From NCBI GenBank assembly GCA_021648525.1, contig JAKISP010000019.1, positions 1-63,922 on the forward strand: a DNA stretch of 63,922 nucleotides, read 5' to 3'. Position numbers and translations under genes: made by a program. Of this stretch, positions 26,875 to 36,784 are shown piece by piece (the first letter of the stretch is position 1; each line of letters begins with the position of its first letter). This DNA comes from Gammaproteobacteria bacterium. GTDB lineage: Bacteria > Pseudomonadota > Gammaproteobacteria > SZUA-140. Below the pieces are notes generated by a model that saw only the letters and a list, made by a program, of their open reading frames with translations, was not told the origin of the DNA and ran no database searches.

Positions 26875-27960
26875 ATGAAGAAAAAGGCATTAATTACCGG
26901 TGTTACCGGCCAGGATGGCGCATATCTGGCTGAGTTTCTTTTGGATAAGGGATATGAGGTTCATGGAATCAAGCGTCGTACCTCCTTATTCAACACCGAT
27001 CGAATTGACCATTTGTACCAGGACCCACACGAGTTAGACCAACGCTTTATTTTGCATCATGGTGATATGACGGATTCAAGTTGCTTGATCCGCATTATGA
27101 AGCAAGTGCAACCTGATGAGGTCTACAATCTTGCTGCGCAGAGTCACGTGGCAGTTTCATTTGAAGAACCAGAATACACGGCTGATTCTGATGCGCTTGG
27201 CCCGCTTCGTTTGCTAGAAGCTATTCGTCTTCTTGGACTAGAAAAAAAGACACGCTTCTACCAGGCCTCAACATCTGAACTGTATGGTGAAGTACAGGAA
27301 ACCCCACAGACGGAAACCACTCCTTTTTATCCGCGTTCCCCTTACGCTGTAGCAAAGCTCTATGCTTATTGGATTACCGTGAATTACCGGGAAGCTTATG
27401 GCATTTATGCATGTAATGGGATTTTGTTTAACCATGAATCACCTATTCGAGGCGAAACATTTGTGACTCGTAAGATTACACGGGCTTTGGCTCGAATTAA
27501 ACTTGGCCTACAAGAGTGTCTCTTTCTTGGCAACATGGATGCGAAGCGCGATTGGGGACATGCAAAAGATTATGTGGAAATGCAATGGCTGATGTTGCAG
27601 CAAGAGAAGCCTGAAGACTTTGTTATTGCTACTGGTGTTCAATACAGCGTACGTGATTTTGTTAATGCAGCGGGGAAAGAATTAGGGATCAATATTTCCT
27701 GGAAAGGTAATGGGATTGATGAGAAGGGCTACGATGCCAGCGGTAAATGTATAGTTGCTGTTGATCAGCGTTATTTTCGACCTACTGAGGTTGAAACCTT
27801 ACTTGGGGATCCAGGAAAAGCAAAAGAGAAGCTGGGTTGGGCACCTAAAATTTCATTTCGTGAACTGGTAGCTGAAATGGCCAGTGAAGATCTTAAAGCT
27901 GCAGAGCGTGATGAGTTGGTCAAGAATCATGGTTATAAGACTATGGACTACCATGAATGA
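26875..27960 (+). CDS. gmd: GDP-mannose 4,6-dehydratase
   Basis: A 361-residue full-length Gmd. The cofactor loop is [15 protein letters not shown], the [16 protein letters not shown] insert is typical of Gmd, the catalytic region is [11 protein letters not shown] with [10 protein letters not shown], and GDP-mannose binding is [16 protein letters not shown]. The product GDP-4-keto-6-deoxy-mannose is the substrate of the next gene, whose start overlaps its stop by 4 bases. A shorter paralogue lies just upstream. Confidence 0.97.
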   Translation: MKKKALITGVTGQDGAYLAEFLLDKGYEVHGIKRRTSLFNTDRIDHLYQDPHELDQRFILHHGDMTDSSCLIRIMKQVQPDEVYNLAAQSHVAVSFEEPEYTADSDALGPLRLLEAIRLLGLEKKTRFYQASTSELYGEVQETPQTETTPFYPRSPYAVAKLYAYWITVNYREAYGIYACNGILFNHESPIRGETFVTRKITRALARIKLGLQECLFLGNMDAKRDWGHAKDYVEMQWLMLQQEKPEDFVIATGVQYSVRDFVNAAGKELGINISWKGNGIDEKGYDASGKCIVAVDQRYFRPTEVETLLGDPGKAKEKLGWAPKISFRELVAEMASEDLKAAERDELVKNHGYKTMDYHE

Positions 27961-28937
27961 ACGATCTTGATGCCAAAATTTATGTCGCAGGCCATCGTGG
28001 TATGGTGGGTTCAGCGATCGTTCGCCTGCTGAAAAAGCGGGGTTATAGTAATATAATTTATCGGACTCATAGTGAGCTTGATCTTACTAATCAACAGGCG
28101 GTGCGTTCTTTTTTTCAAGCTGAGCAGCCAGAACAAGTCTATCTTGCTGCCGCAAAAGTAGGTGGTATCCATGCCAATAACACCTATCCAGCTGAATTTA
28201 TTTACAAAAACTTGATGATTGAGGTCAATGTCATTCACGAAGCCCGGCTAGTTGGCGTCAAAAAATTATTGTTCCTAGGTTCCAGTTGTATCTATCCAAA
28301 ACTCGCCCCGCAACCGATGGCTGAAGATGCTTTACTTACTGGCGCATTAGAACCGACTAATGAACCTTATGCCATTGCTAAAATTGCTGGAATTAAGCTA
28401 TGTGAGTCCTATAATCGTCAATATGGAACCGACTACCGTAGTGTGATGCCTACAAACTTGTATGGTCCGGGGGATAATTACCACCCGGAAAACAGCCATG
28501 TTATTCCCGCACTGATACGTCGCTTCCATGAAGCGAAGCGAGAAAAAAAGGATAATGTTGTCATATGGGGCTCTGGTGCACCGAGAAGAGAGTTTCTTTA
28601 TGTCGATGATATGGCTGATGCAAGTGTTCACGTGATGGGGTTAGACAAGTGTCTTTATAAAGCACATGCAAAACCAATGTGTAGTCATCTTAATGTCGGT
28701 ACGGGTACTGATATGACTATCTGTGAACTGACCACAGTTATTAGTGAAGTGATTGGCTACACTGGTGATATTGTATTTGATAAATCTAAAGCTGATGGTG
28801 CACCGCGAAAGCTTATGCAAAGTGATTTGCTTAATCGACTCGGATGGAAGCCTCAGGTTTGTTTGACTGACGGGATTAGGGTTACATATGAAAATTTTGT
28901 ATGTCTAATGGAAGAAAATAATAGCAGGGATCAATAA
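27957..28937 (+). CDS. fcl: GDP-L-fucose synthase
   Basis: A 326-residue epimerase/reductase that converts GDP-4-keto-6-deoxymannose to GDP-L-fucose. The motifs are [29 protein letters not shown] with catalytic Ser/Cys, [18 protein letters not shown] (Tyr-x-x-x-Lys) and [24 protein letters not shown]. It overlaps gmd by ATGA. The fucose it makes is the natural donor for the GT11 fucosyltransferase at 39963. Confidence 0.97.
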   Translation: MNDLDAKIYVAGHRGMVGSAIVRLLKKRGYSNIIYRTHSELDLTNQQAVRSFFQAEQPEQVYLAAAKVGGIHANNTYPAEFIYKNLMIEVNVIHEARLVGVKKLLFLGSSCIYPKLAPQPMAEDALLTGALEPTNEPYAIAKIAGIKLCESYNRQYGTDYRSVMPTNLYGPGDNYHPENSHVIPALIRRFHEAKREKKDNVVIWGSGAPRREFLYVDDMADASVHVMGLDKCLYKAHAKPMCSHLNVGTGTDMTICELTTVISEVIGYTGDIVFDKSKADGAPRKLMQSDLLNRLGWKPQVCLTDGIRVTYENFVCLMEENNSRDQ

Positions 28938-29711
28938 ATGAAAGCAGTTATTCTTGCTGGTGGACTTGGCACAAGAATCTCAGAGGAGTCTCACCTAAAG
29001 CCTAAACCAATGATTGAAGTTGGTGGTAAGCCTATTTTATGGCATATTATGAAGATTTATTCTCATTATGGGATTAATAATTTTATTATTTGTCTAGGTT
29101 ATAAAGGCTACGTAATTAAAGAGTATTTCGCGAATTATTTCTTACATATGTCTGATGTAACATTTGATATGCAACACAATTCGATGGAGGTGCATGAGAA
29201 AAATGTTGAGCCATGGAGAGTAACGCTGGTTGATACTGGAGAAAACACGCTTACAGGTGGGCGGTTGAAGCGGGTGGCTAAATATATTGGAACAGAACCA
29301 TTTTGTTTTACATATGGTGATGGTGTTTCAGATATTAATATTAGCAACCTTATTGACACCCATATTAAAGGTGCTAATAAAGCGACTGTAACCGCAATTC
29401 AACCGCCTGGTCGTTATGGGGCATTAAATATAAACGATGCTGAGATGGTTACCAGTTTTCAAGAAAAACCAGCAGGTGATGGTGCGTGGATAAACGGCGG
29501 TTTTTTTGTACTTGATCCGGTCGTTTTAGATCTTATTGAAGGGGATCACGTTAGCTGGGAGTCCGAGCCTCTGATGAGGCTTGCGCTGACTGGGCATTTA
29601 CAGGCTTATCAGCACAAAGGTTTTTGGCAGGCAATGGATACCTTAAGAGATAAAAATCATTTGGAAGCGCTATGGGCTTCTGGTAAAGCGCCCTGGAAAG
29701 TTTGGGAATGA
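28938..29711 (+). CDS. rfbF: Glucose-1-phosphate cytidylyltransferase
   Basis: A 257-residue nucleotidyltransferase: VILAGGLGTRISEESHLKPKPMIEVGG, the FCFTYGDGVSDIN acidic metal site, and FQEKPAGDGAWINGGFFV. These are signatures of the CDP-glucose pyrophosphorylase of the CDP-deoxysugar pathways. It begins at the base after the fcl stop and overlaps rfbG. It opens the CDP branch of the locus. Confidence 0.96.
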   Translation: MKAVILAGGLGTRISEESHLKPKPMIEVGGKPILWHIMKIYSHYGINNFIICLGYKGYVIKEYFANYFLHMSDVTFDMQHNSMEVHEKNVEPWRVTLVDTGENTLTGGRLKRVAKYIGTEPFCFTYGDGVSDINISNLIDTHIKGANKATVTAIQPPGRYGALNINDAEMVTSFQEKPAGDGAWINGGFFVLDPVVLDLIEGDHVSWESEPLMRLALTGHLQAYQHKGFWQAMDTLRDKNHLEALWASGKAPWKVWE

Positions 29712-30787
29712 TGCTGTTTGGTGATACTTATCGTGACCGTCGAGTATTAGTGACAGGTCATACCGGTTTTAAGGGGAGTTGGCTAACCTTTTGGTTGAAT
29801 CAATTAGGCGCCCAAATTGGGTGTATCTCCTTGAACCCGGAGTCTGAATTAAACCATTGGGATTTATTAAATCTTAGTGTTGAAGATTTTCGTCTTGATA
29901 TTCAAAATGCCGAAAAAGTGCGAGCAGCAATAGAAGTATTTCGCCCAGAGATTGTTTTTCACCTTGCAGCACAGTCGTTGGTTCGGCGTTCATATCGAAA
30001 GCCAATTGAAAATTGGTCCAGCAATGTGATGGGTACCGCGCATGTATTAGAGGCTTGTCGACATATAGAAAGTGTTAAAGCGATAGTTGCCGTTACGACA
30101 GACAAAGTTTACGCTAATAAAGAATGGCCTTGGGGATATCGTGAAAACGATCGCCTGGGAGGGCATGATCCATATAGCGCCTCAAAGGCTGCTTGTGAAT
30201 TGTTGATAGATAGCTATCGTAAAGCCTTTTATTGTGAAGATAATGCGCCACTTTTAGCGTCTGCACGTGCCGGTAATGTTATTGGTGGAGGTGATTGGTC
30301 GGAAGATCGTCTTATTCCTGATCTGATCAGGTCTGTATGTCAGGATGAGTCTTTAACAATTCGTTCACCCCATGCGACTCGACCCTGGCAACATGTATTA
30401 GAATGCCTTACTGGGTATTTACTACTGGGTCAGCGTCTTTTGGATGGGCGTGAGGAGGATGGATGTGCCTGGAATTTTGGCCCAGCATTAGAGGGAAATC
30501 GCACTGTGGAAGAAGTTTTAGTTTTGTTACAGGAGTACTGGCCAAAATTGAAATGGGGCCAAACTGACACTCAGCAACCTCACGAGTCCTCACTTCTTTA
30601 TCTTGATCATGCTAAAGCTAAAGCAGGATTGGAGTGGCAGCCTGTTTGGAGTCTTGAGCAGGCGTTACAGGCAACTGCCGATTGGTACCGTCAATTTCAT
30701 GAACAGGGGGCTGTACCAACTGGTTCTCAATTAACTAAATATATCGATGATGCGTGTTCGGCAGGCGTATCCTGGACGCTCAGATGA
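29708..30787 (+). CDS. rfbG: CDP-glucose 4,6-dehydratase
   Basis: About 359 residues of an extended SDR: VTGHTGFKGSWLTFWL cofactor loop, VVTTDKVYANKEW catalytic Thr-Asp-Lys, and DPYSASKAACELL Tyr-x-x-x-Lys, with AGNVIGGGDWSEDRLIPDL in the substrate site. It gives CDP-4-keto-6-deoxyglucose. The ATG at 29708 overlaps the rfbF stop. No rfbH (3-dehydrase) gene follows, so the path does not go to 3,6-dideoxyhexoses; a C-methyltransferase follows instead. Confidence 0.96.
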   Translation: MMLFGDTYRDRRVLVTGHTGFKGSWLTFWLNQLGAQIGCISLNPESELNHWDLLNLSVEDFRLDIQNAEKVRAAIEVFRPEIVFHLAAQSLVRRSYRKPIENWSSNVMGTAHVLEACRHIESVKAIVAVTTDKVYANKEWPWGYRENDRLGGHDPYSASKAACELLIDSYRKAFYCEDNAPLLASARAGNVIGGGDWSEDRLIPDLIRSVCQDESLTIRSPHATRPWQHVLECLTGYLLLGQRLLDGREEDGCAWNFGPALEGNRTVEEVLVLLQEYWPKLKWGQTDTQQPHESSLLYLDHAKAKAGLEWQPVWSLEQALQATADWYRQFHEQGAVPTGSQLTKYIDDACSAGVSWTLR

Positions 30788-31335
30788 AAATTGGCCATAC
30801 TCCTATTTCAGGTCTAATAGTGGTTGAAACTGAATTTCATTCGGATCATCGAGGCGCTTTTTCACGGCTCTATTGTCAGAATGCACTTCAGGAAATAGTC
30901 GGTGCTCGCCAGATCTTGCAGATTAATCAGTCTTGCACGCAGGCAGTTGGCGCGGTACGTGGTTTACATTTTCAGCAATCGCCATGCGCCGAGATGAAAC
31001 TGATACGCTGTCTTAAAGGCAAGGTTTGGGATGTGGCCGTAGATCTGCGTTCCGATTCACCAACATTTCTCAGTTGGCATGCTGAAGAGCTTTCAAGAAG
31101 TAACATGAAGATGATGGTTGTTCCTGAGGGTTTCGCTCACGGCTTTCAGGTATTGGAAGAAGATAGTGAGTTATTATATCTTCATACAGCCTATTATACC
31201 CCGTCATCAGAAGGGGGAATTCAGCCAATGGACCCAGCTCTGTCTATTGATTGGCCATTATCCATTCAGGATCTTTCAGATCGTGATCATCACCACCCAT
31301 TATTGACTTCCTATTTTACAGGGCTGGTTGTATGA
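30784..31335 (+). CDS. NDP-4-keto-6-deoxyhexose 3,5-epimerase (RfbC-like)
   Basis: A 183-residue cupin of the RmlC family: FHSDHRGAFSRLY, GAVRGLHFQ with the catalytic His, KGKVWDVAVDLR, VVPEGFAHGFQVL and the catalytic-tyrosine region LLYLHTAYYTP. By context it should act on CDP-4-keto-6-deoxyglucose, as dTDP-rhamnose genes are absent. It is coupled to rfbG (ATGA overlap) and to the next gene (ATGA overlap). Whether it epimerises C3, C5 or both cannot be read. Confidence 0.88.
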   Translation: MKIGHTPISGLIVVETEFHSDHRGAFSRLYCQNALQEIVGARQILQINQSCTQAVGAVRGLHFQQSPCAEMKLIRCLKGKVWDVAVDLRSDSPTFLSWHAEELSRSNMKMMVVPEGFAHGFQVLEEDSELLYLHTAYYTPSSEGGIQPMDPALSIDWPLSIQDLSDRDHHHPLLTSYFTGLVV

Positions 31336-32567
31336 ATTGTCGACATTGTGACTCACCGCTGGAGCATACTTTTCTGGACCTTGGTTTTGCGCCGCCCTCG
31401 AATGCCTACTTGAGTGGTGAAGATCTCACTAAACCTGAACTGTACTATCCGCTTAAACTCAAAGTGTGTTGTCAGTGCTGGTTGGTGCAGACCGAGGATT
31501 ACACTCAGGCTGATGAATTGTTTTCACCAGACTATGCCTATTTTTCATCGACTTCATCTGGGTGGCTTGCCCACGCAAAAAATTATGCCAGTGTCATGAT
31601 GGATAGATTTGGACTTAATGAAAAGAGCTTGGTTATTGAAGTCGCATCCAATGATGGCTATCTACTGAAAAATTTTGTTGAGGCAAGCGTACCTTGTCTC
31701 GGAATCGAACCCACAGCCAGTACTGCAGTCGTAGCGGAAAGCCTTGGCATTTCAGTATTGCGCGAATTTTTTGGTGAGTCACTAGGGCTACGGCTTGCTG
31801 ATGAAGGTAAGCAGGCTGATTTGATTGCCGGTAATAATGTCTACGCACATGTGCCAGATATCAACGATTTTACGCTTGGACTAAAAGCTGCATTGAAACC
31901 AGGAGGCACTATTACCTTAGAGTTCCCCCATTTGATGCGGTTGATCGAGCATACTCAGTTCGATACTGTTTATCATGAGCACTTTTCCTATCTCTCGCTC
32001 TACACGGTCAGTCGTATTTTTGAGCAAGCGGGGTTGCGGGTGTTTGATGTAGAGGAACTCTGCACGCACGGTGGAAGCTTACGTGTCTTTGGATGTCATC
32101 AAAATGATCCGAGAGAAAGAGCAGAATCTATCCATAGTATGTTGACGAAAGAAACATTATATGGAATGCAGTCACTACCAACCTACAATGCATTCCAATC
32201 TCGCGCTGATCATGTTAAAGATGAGGTGCTATCATTCCTACTTGCACAGAAGAAAGGAGGAAAGAGCGTAATGGCTTATGGCGCTGCAGCTAAGGGCAAT
32301 ACGCTGCTCAATTATGCTGGTGTTAAACCAGATCTTCTGCCTATGGTGTGTGATGCTGCACTAGCCAAGCAGGAGAAATTTATGCCTGGCAGCCATATCG
32401 CTATTGTTGAGCCGAATAAGTTAAGAGAAGTGAAGCCTGATGTTGTGCTTATACTTCCATGGAATATTGCCGAGGAAGTGGCTGAACAGCATTCTTATAT
32501 TCAAAATTGGGGTGGTCGATTTGCTATTGCCGTACCAGAAGTTCGGGTGCTATCGGTATTTAGCTAA
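31332..32567 (+). CDS. NDP-hexose C-methyltransferase (TylCIII-like)
   Basis: A 411-residue three-part methyltransferase. It has an N-terminal zinc domain (CRHCDSPLEHTFLDLG ... VCCQCWLVQT, four cysteines), a central SAM domain (VIEVASNDGYLLKNF, about residues 99-113, and the YHEHFSYLSLYTV motif with the catalytic His/Glu pair), and a C-terminal C-methyltransferase domain (YGAAAKGNTLLNYAG). This is the layout of sugar C3-methyltransferases such as TylCIII. With rfbF, rfbG and the epimerase it predicts a C-methyl-branched CDP-6-deoxyhexose. Confidence 0.9.
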   Translation: MNCRHCDSPLEHTFLDLGFAPPSNAYLSGEDLTKPELYYPLKLKVCCQCWLVQTEDYTQADELFSPDYAYFSSTSSGWLAHAKNYASVMMDRFGLNEKSLVIEVASNDGYLLKNFVEASVPCLGIEPTASTAVVAESLGISVLREFFGESLGLRLADEGKQADLIAGNNVYAHVPDINDFTLGLKAALKPGGTITLEFPHLMRLIEHTQFDTVYHEHFSYLSLYTVSRIFEQAGLRVFDVEELCTHGGSLRVFGCHQNDPRERAESIHSMLTKETLYGMQSLPTYNAFQSRADHVKDEVLSFLLAQKKGGKSVMAYGAAAKGNTLLNYAGVKPDLLPMVCDAALAKQEKFMPGSHIAIVEPNKLREVKPDVVLILPWNIAEEVAEQHSYIQNWGGRFAIAVPEVRVLSVFS

Positions 32568-32576
32568 TAGGAGTTG

Positions 32577-33449
32577 ATGGTGCGAATTTTATTGACAGGG
32601 GCGTCGGGATTTATTGGAAGGCATCTTGTACCATGTCTAATTGAACGTGGTCATCAGATTATAGCCGTTGCACGTGATAAGGAAAAGGCATCTGAATTGC
32701 CTTGGTATTCAGACGTAGATTTTCATTTCCTTGATATCCATGCCCAAAGAGGGGGACGAGGGCATTACGCTGAATTTAATAACCCAGATGCGTTAATTCA
32801 TCTTGCGTGGCCTGGTTTACCAAATTATAAAGAATTATTTCATTTTGAAGAGAGTCTGGCGAGAGACTATAAGTTTATTAAAACTCTTGTAGAGCAAGGA
32901 ATTACGCAGGTTCTTGTTACAGGAACCTGTTTTGAATACGGCATGCAAAATGGATGTTTAGATGAAGGGAAAGACACCTTTCCTTCAAGCCCTTATGCAT
33001 TAGCTAAAGATACGCTGCGTAAATTCCTGCAGTCATTGCAGTTAAAGGAATCTTTTTCACTTCAATGGGTAAGATTGTTCTATATGTACGGTGCAGGGCA
33101 AAACTCAAATAGCATACTAGCTCAACTAGATAGTGCTATTGAGAATGGTGACCAGTATTTCAATATGTCTGGAGGTGAGCAGTTGCGTGATTATCTCCCT
33201 GTAGAAGAAGTTGCAAAGCGTATTACCGCTATTATTGAGTGTGACAAAATGGAAGGGATATACAATTGCAGCAGTGGTGTTCCTATATCTATTCGAAGGC
33301 TTGTAGAGAACAGAATTAAAGAGAGAAAATCAAGCATAAAGTTAAATCTTGGTTATTACCCATATCCTGATTATGAACCGATGGCATTTTGGGGTGATGA
33401 CAGTAAATTTAATAAAGAAATAAGTGAGTCGGGAGTTAAGTATGAGTAA
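32577..33449 (+). CDS. NAD(P)-dependent sugar reductase/epimerase
   Basis: A 290-residue SDR with ILLTGASGFIGRHLV, SPYALAKDTLRKFL (Tyr-x-x-x-Lys) and YGAGQNSNSILAQLD. It is the probable 4-ketoreductase that finishes the CDP-linked branched deoxysugar made by the four preceding genes. The ATG at 32577 has AGGAG upstream. Its end overlaps the next gene by 8 bases. The exact stereochemistry is open. Confidence 0.8.
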   Translation: MVRILLTGASGFIGRHLVPCLIERGHQIIAVARDKEKASELPWYSDVDFHFLDIHAQRGGRGHYAEFNNPDALIHLAWPGLPNYKELFHFEESLARDYKFIKTLVEQGITQVLVTGTCFEYGMQNGCLDEGKDTFPSSPYALAKDTLRKFLQSLQLKESFSLQWVRLFYMYGAGQNSNSILAQLDSAIENGDQYFNMSGGEQLRDYLPVEEVAKRITAIIECDKMEGIYNCSSGVPISIRRLVENRIKERKSSIKLNLGYYPYPDYEPMAFWGDDSKFNKEISESGVKYE

Positions 33450-34224
33450 TTCGGTTGTTGATGATTTTTTTCTTGAATGTCAAGATAGGATAGAGGTATA
33501 CCCAGAGAGCGAACTCGCTCGATCAGCTCAAAAATTCATGTTGGCCAGTACTGAGCCAAAGTATTCGTATAATTTTTCATGGTTAGAGCGGCCTATAATT
33601 CAATATCCACAAGATATTGTAGCCATGCAAGAACTCATTTGGAAAATCAAGCCAGACCTCATTATCGAGACTGGCATCGCACATGGTGGGTCGTTGATTC
33701 TGAGCGCGTCAATGCTAGCACTGCTGGATTATACTGATGCTGTAGAATCAGGGAAATCGCTTGATCCGAAGGGCAGTCATCGCCGTGTATTGGGGGTTGA
33801 TATCGACATACGATCACACAATTGGGCGGCCATTGAGGCGCATCCGATGGCGCACAAAATTGATATGATTGAGGGATCCAGTATTGCCCCTGAAATTATT
33901 GCTCAAGTATATGAACATGCAAAAGGGTACGAGCGTATTTTAGTATGTCTTGATTCAAATCATACTCATGATCATGTATTGGCCGAATTGGAAGCTTATG
34001 CTCCCCTCACTAGCAAAGAAAGTTATTGCGTTGTTTTTGATACTATTATCGAAGACCTACCAGCCGACATGTTTCCAGAGCGTCAGTGGGGGCCTGGTGA
34101 TAACCCAAAAACGGCTGTATGGGAATTTTTAAAAACTCATTCTGAATTTGAAATCGATAAGCAAATAGATAACAAGCTGCTTATCAGTGTCGCTCCAGAT
34201 GGATACCTAAAGAGAACACGATAG
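33442..34224 (+). CDS. CmcI/rhamnosyl O-methyltransferase-like protein
   Basis: A 260-residue protein of the cephalosporin hydroxylase (CmcI)/rhamnosyl O-methyltransferase family. LIIETGIAHGGSLILSASM is the SAM loop, GVDIDIRSHN supplies the ribose-binding acid, and DSNHTHDHVLAELEAYAPL the metal/catalytic segment. In polysaccharide loci these proteins usually methylate a sugar hydroxyl. It is translationally coupled to the reductase before it, so its target may be the same deoxysugar. Confidence 0.82.
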   Translation: MSNSVVDDFFLECQDRIEVYPESELARSAQKFMLASTEPKYSYNFSWLERPIIQYPQDIVAMQELIWKIKPDLIIETGIAHGGSLILSASMLALLDYTDAVESGKSLDPKGSHRRVLGVDIDIRSHNWAAIEAHPMAHKIDMIEGSSIAPEIIAQVYEHAKGYERILVCLDSNHTHDHVLAELEAYAPLTSKESYCVVFDTIIEDLPADMFPERQWGPGDNPKTAVWEFLKTHSEFEIDKQIDNKLLISVAPDGYLKRTR

Positions 34225-34245
34225 TTATATATAGGTTAACCCCAT

Positions 34246-35757
34246 ATGTCTCTAAAGAAAAATGTCCTTGCCAATTACCTAGGCCAGGTGTGGGTTGCTC
34301 TAATGGGCTTAGCTTTTATCCCTTTATATATTAAATATCTTGGAATTGAATCCTATGGGCTGATCGGTTTATTTGCGATGTTGCAAGTTTGGTTTGTATT
34401 GCTAGATATGGGGATGACTCCTACGCTGAATCGCGAAATGGCACGCTTTACAGGGGGCGCGCATGAGATACAGGCTGTCCGTGATTTATTACGAAGTATT
34501 GAAGTGTTAGCGTTTGGAATAGCTATCGTAATTGCACTAAGTGTTTGGTTTGGATCAGGGTGGTTAGCTAGTGTTTGGTTAAAGTCGGAAACACTGACTT
34601 TTGAAACAGTAAAGCAGGCATTAGTTTTAATAGGTGGGGTGGTTGCTTTACGTTTTGTTGAAGGTATTTACCGTAGCTGTCTTTTGGGGTTACAGTATCA
34701 AGTATTATTTAATGTAGTCAATAGTCTCATGGCTTCGCTTCGAGCAGTAGGAGCTGTGATTGTGCTAGTTTGGATTTCTCCTACCATAGATGCTTTTTTT
34801 GTATGGCAGGGTGTCGTGTCAGGTCTTGCTTTGTTGGCTTTGGCAGTGTCCGTATATAAAAAATTGCCTAGTGCTGAGCGATCAGGGCGTTTTTCGTTGC
34901 AGGCTCTAAGAGGTGTATGGCGCTTTGCGGGGGGAGTAATGGGCATTACATTTTTGTCGTTGCTGCTGATGCAAGCAGATAAAGTGTTGCTTTCAAACCT
35001 CCTTAGACTTTCTGAATACGGCTATTACATGCTTGCCTCAGTGGTTGCTGGGGCTTTATATATGGTAGCAAGTCCGATTGGCCAAGCATGGCTACCGCGA
35101 CTTACTAAGCTTCAAAAGAAAGGAACTGCAGGTGAGTTTATTTTTGCATATCACTTCGGGTCTCAGTTAATCGCGGTTATTTTCGGTAGTGTTGCCGTGT
35201 TTTTGGTGGTTTTTGCTGAGCCAGTTCTTTTACTATGGAGTCGTGATCCTCAGCTCGCAGACAGTAGTTCAATGTTGGTTAGTTTGCTGGCTTTGGGGAA
35301 TCTGCTCAACGGATTGATGTGGATGCCATATAGGGCTCAACTTGCATATGGGTGGACTAGTCTCTCCATTAGAGTTAATGCTATTGCCGTGTTAATTATT
35401 GTGCCCGCAATTATCTTTGTTGCGCCTCGTTATGGCGCTGAGGGCACCGCGTGGTTGTGGATTCTCCTAAATACAGGCTACTTGTTGATAGGTGTCCATT
35501 TTATGTACCTCAAAATATTGCGTACTGAAAAATGGTATTGGTATAAAAATGATATATTGAAACCCATTGGTATGGCTTTTATAACTGGTTTTGTTATTGA
35601 TAGCATAATATCGGTTGACCAATTGTCGTTATTTTTGCAGATGGTGGTTCTTGGTTTTGTTTGTTGCTTTATTATGCTGGCTGCAGGTACGGCAGCTCCC
35701 CTCGTTAGGGAAAAGGTTTTAATTCATGGTGCCCACAGGATCTGTGGCGCGAAATAA
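34246..35757 (+). CDS. wzx: Wzx-like O-unit flippase
   Basis: A 503-residue membrane protein of the MOP/polysaccharide transporter superfamily with about 12-14 hydrophobic helices. It starts NVLANYLGQVWVALMGLAFIPLYIKYLGIESYGLIGLF, the standard first two helices and loop of Wzx/RfbX. It moves undecaprenyl-linked O-units across the inner membrane. It comes after the sugar genes and before the transferases and polymerase, as expected for a Wzx/Wzy-dependent pathway. Confidence 0.88.
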   Translation: MSLKKNVLANYLGQVWVALMGLAFIPLYIKYLGIESYGLIGLFAMLQVWFVLLDMGMTPTLNREMARFTGGAHEIQAVRDLLRSIEVLAFGIAIVIALSVWFGSGWLASVWLKSETLTFETVKQALVLIGGVVALRFVEGIYRSCLLGLQYQVLFNVVNSLMASLRAVGAVIVLVWISPTIDAFFVWQGVVSGLALLALAVSVYKKLPSAERSGRFSLQALRGVWRFAGGVMGITFLSLLLMQADKVLLSNLLRLSEYGYYMLASVVAGALYMVASPIGQAWLPRLTKLQKKGTAGEFIFAYHFGSQLIAVIFGSVAVFLVVFAEPVLLLWSRDPQLADSSSMLVSLLALGNLLNGLMWMPYRAQLAYGWTSLSIRVNAIAVLIIVPAIIFVAPRYGAEGTAWLWILLNTGYLLIGVHFMYLKILRTEKWYWYKNDILKPIGMAFITGFVIDSIISVDQLSLFLQMVVLGFVCCFIMLAAGTAAPLVREKVLIHGAHRICGAK

Positions 35758-35769
35758 TGGGATTTATAA

Positions 35770-36636
35770 ATGTTACGGACAATACCCGGCGTTAGTATTG
35801 GCATGCCTGTATATAATGGAGAGTCTTATATTCGGAAGGCTCTTGATGCACTTCTAGGCCAGACATACACTGATTTTGAATTAGTGATTTCCGATAATTT
35901 ATCCACTGACTCAACCTGGGCAATTTGTAGTGAATATGCGGCGAGGGATTCGCGCATCAAAATTTTTAGGCAGCCAGAAAATATGGGGGCTATGGGGAAT
36001 TTTCAGTTCGTGTTGGGTGAGGCTAGGCGAAAATATTTTATGTGGGCTGCTTGTGATGATGTTTGGGATAAAGATTTTATATCAGAGTGTGTCGCTTGCC
36101 TCGACGAAGACGCGCAAGCAACAATGGTTTTCCCAAGAGCTTGCGTTATGTCTGCCGCTTTTCCTCTACTTAGCATGAAGACTTTGCCTGATTTGTCATT
36201 TGTCAGTAATGAGGATGCGTGCGTTAGAATAAAAAACTTTATTTTTCTGGATGAATCATCCCATAAGGCTAATGTTATCTATGGCGTATGGAGGGTGGGT
36301 AAGGCAAAACATTTTATGGAGGTATGGAAAGGGCTTGCTGCTGTGAAAATAAACCTCAGGTTTAGTCTGGATGGTGTGGCTTGCGCTATTTTCTTTGCGC
36401 AAAACAGGGCTGTTCAGATTGATAAGGTTTTGTTTTACAAATATTATCGATATATCCCACCAGGCCATTCTTTAGGTAATATTGTAGCTAAGATTAATTT
36501 TAATGCGGATACTAGGAAAAAATCTAAGCAGGAACTGGTTTCTAATAATGCAAAAGTAATAAAACGTACATTGAAAAAGCAGGGAGTGTGGAGTGAAAAA
36601 CATGAAAAAATCATTGCTATGTACATTGCTCGGTAG
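35770..36636 (+). CDS. Family 2 glycosyltransferase
   Basis: A 288-residue GT-A enzyme: VSIGMPVYNGESYIRKALDALLGQTYTDFELVISDN at the start and a MWAACDDVW segment holding the DxD-type metal site. The acceptor and donor are not predictable. Its reading frame stays open for 36 more codons after the TAG at 36634-36636, to a TAA at 36745-36747, so the C-terminus may have been shortened by a point change. It is followed by a 148-base gap. Confidence 0.85.
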   Translation: MLRTIPGVSIGMPVYNGESYIRKALDALLGQTYTDFELVISDNLSTDSTWAICSEYAARDSRIKIFRQPENMGAMGNFQFVLGEARRKYFMWAACDDVWDKDFISECVACLDEDAQATMVFPRACVMSAAFPLLSMKTLPDLSFVSNEDACVRIKNFIFLDESSHKANVIYGVWRVGKAKHFMEVWKGLAAVKINLRFSLDGVACAIFFAQNRAVQIDKVLFYKYYRYIPPGHSLGNIVAKINFNADTRKKSKQELVSNNAKVIKRTLKKQGVWSEKHEKIIAMYIAR

Positions 36637-36784
36637 AGTAGCGCAATAATTATTGATGATATGGAGCAGTTTTCTTTAAGGGAATTATCTTCCAGCATGG
36701 AAGTATCTCTGCTGAATTTGAGTGACAGGCTAAGGGAAATTATATAATTACTATATTGAGATTGGACTAGCGGGAAATAGTTGA

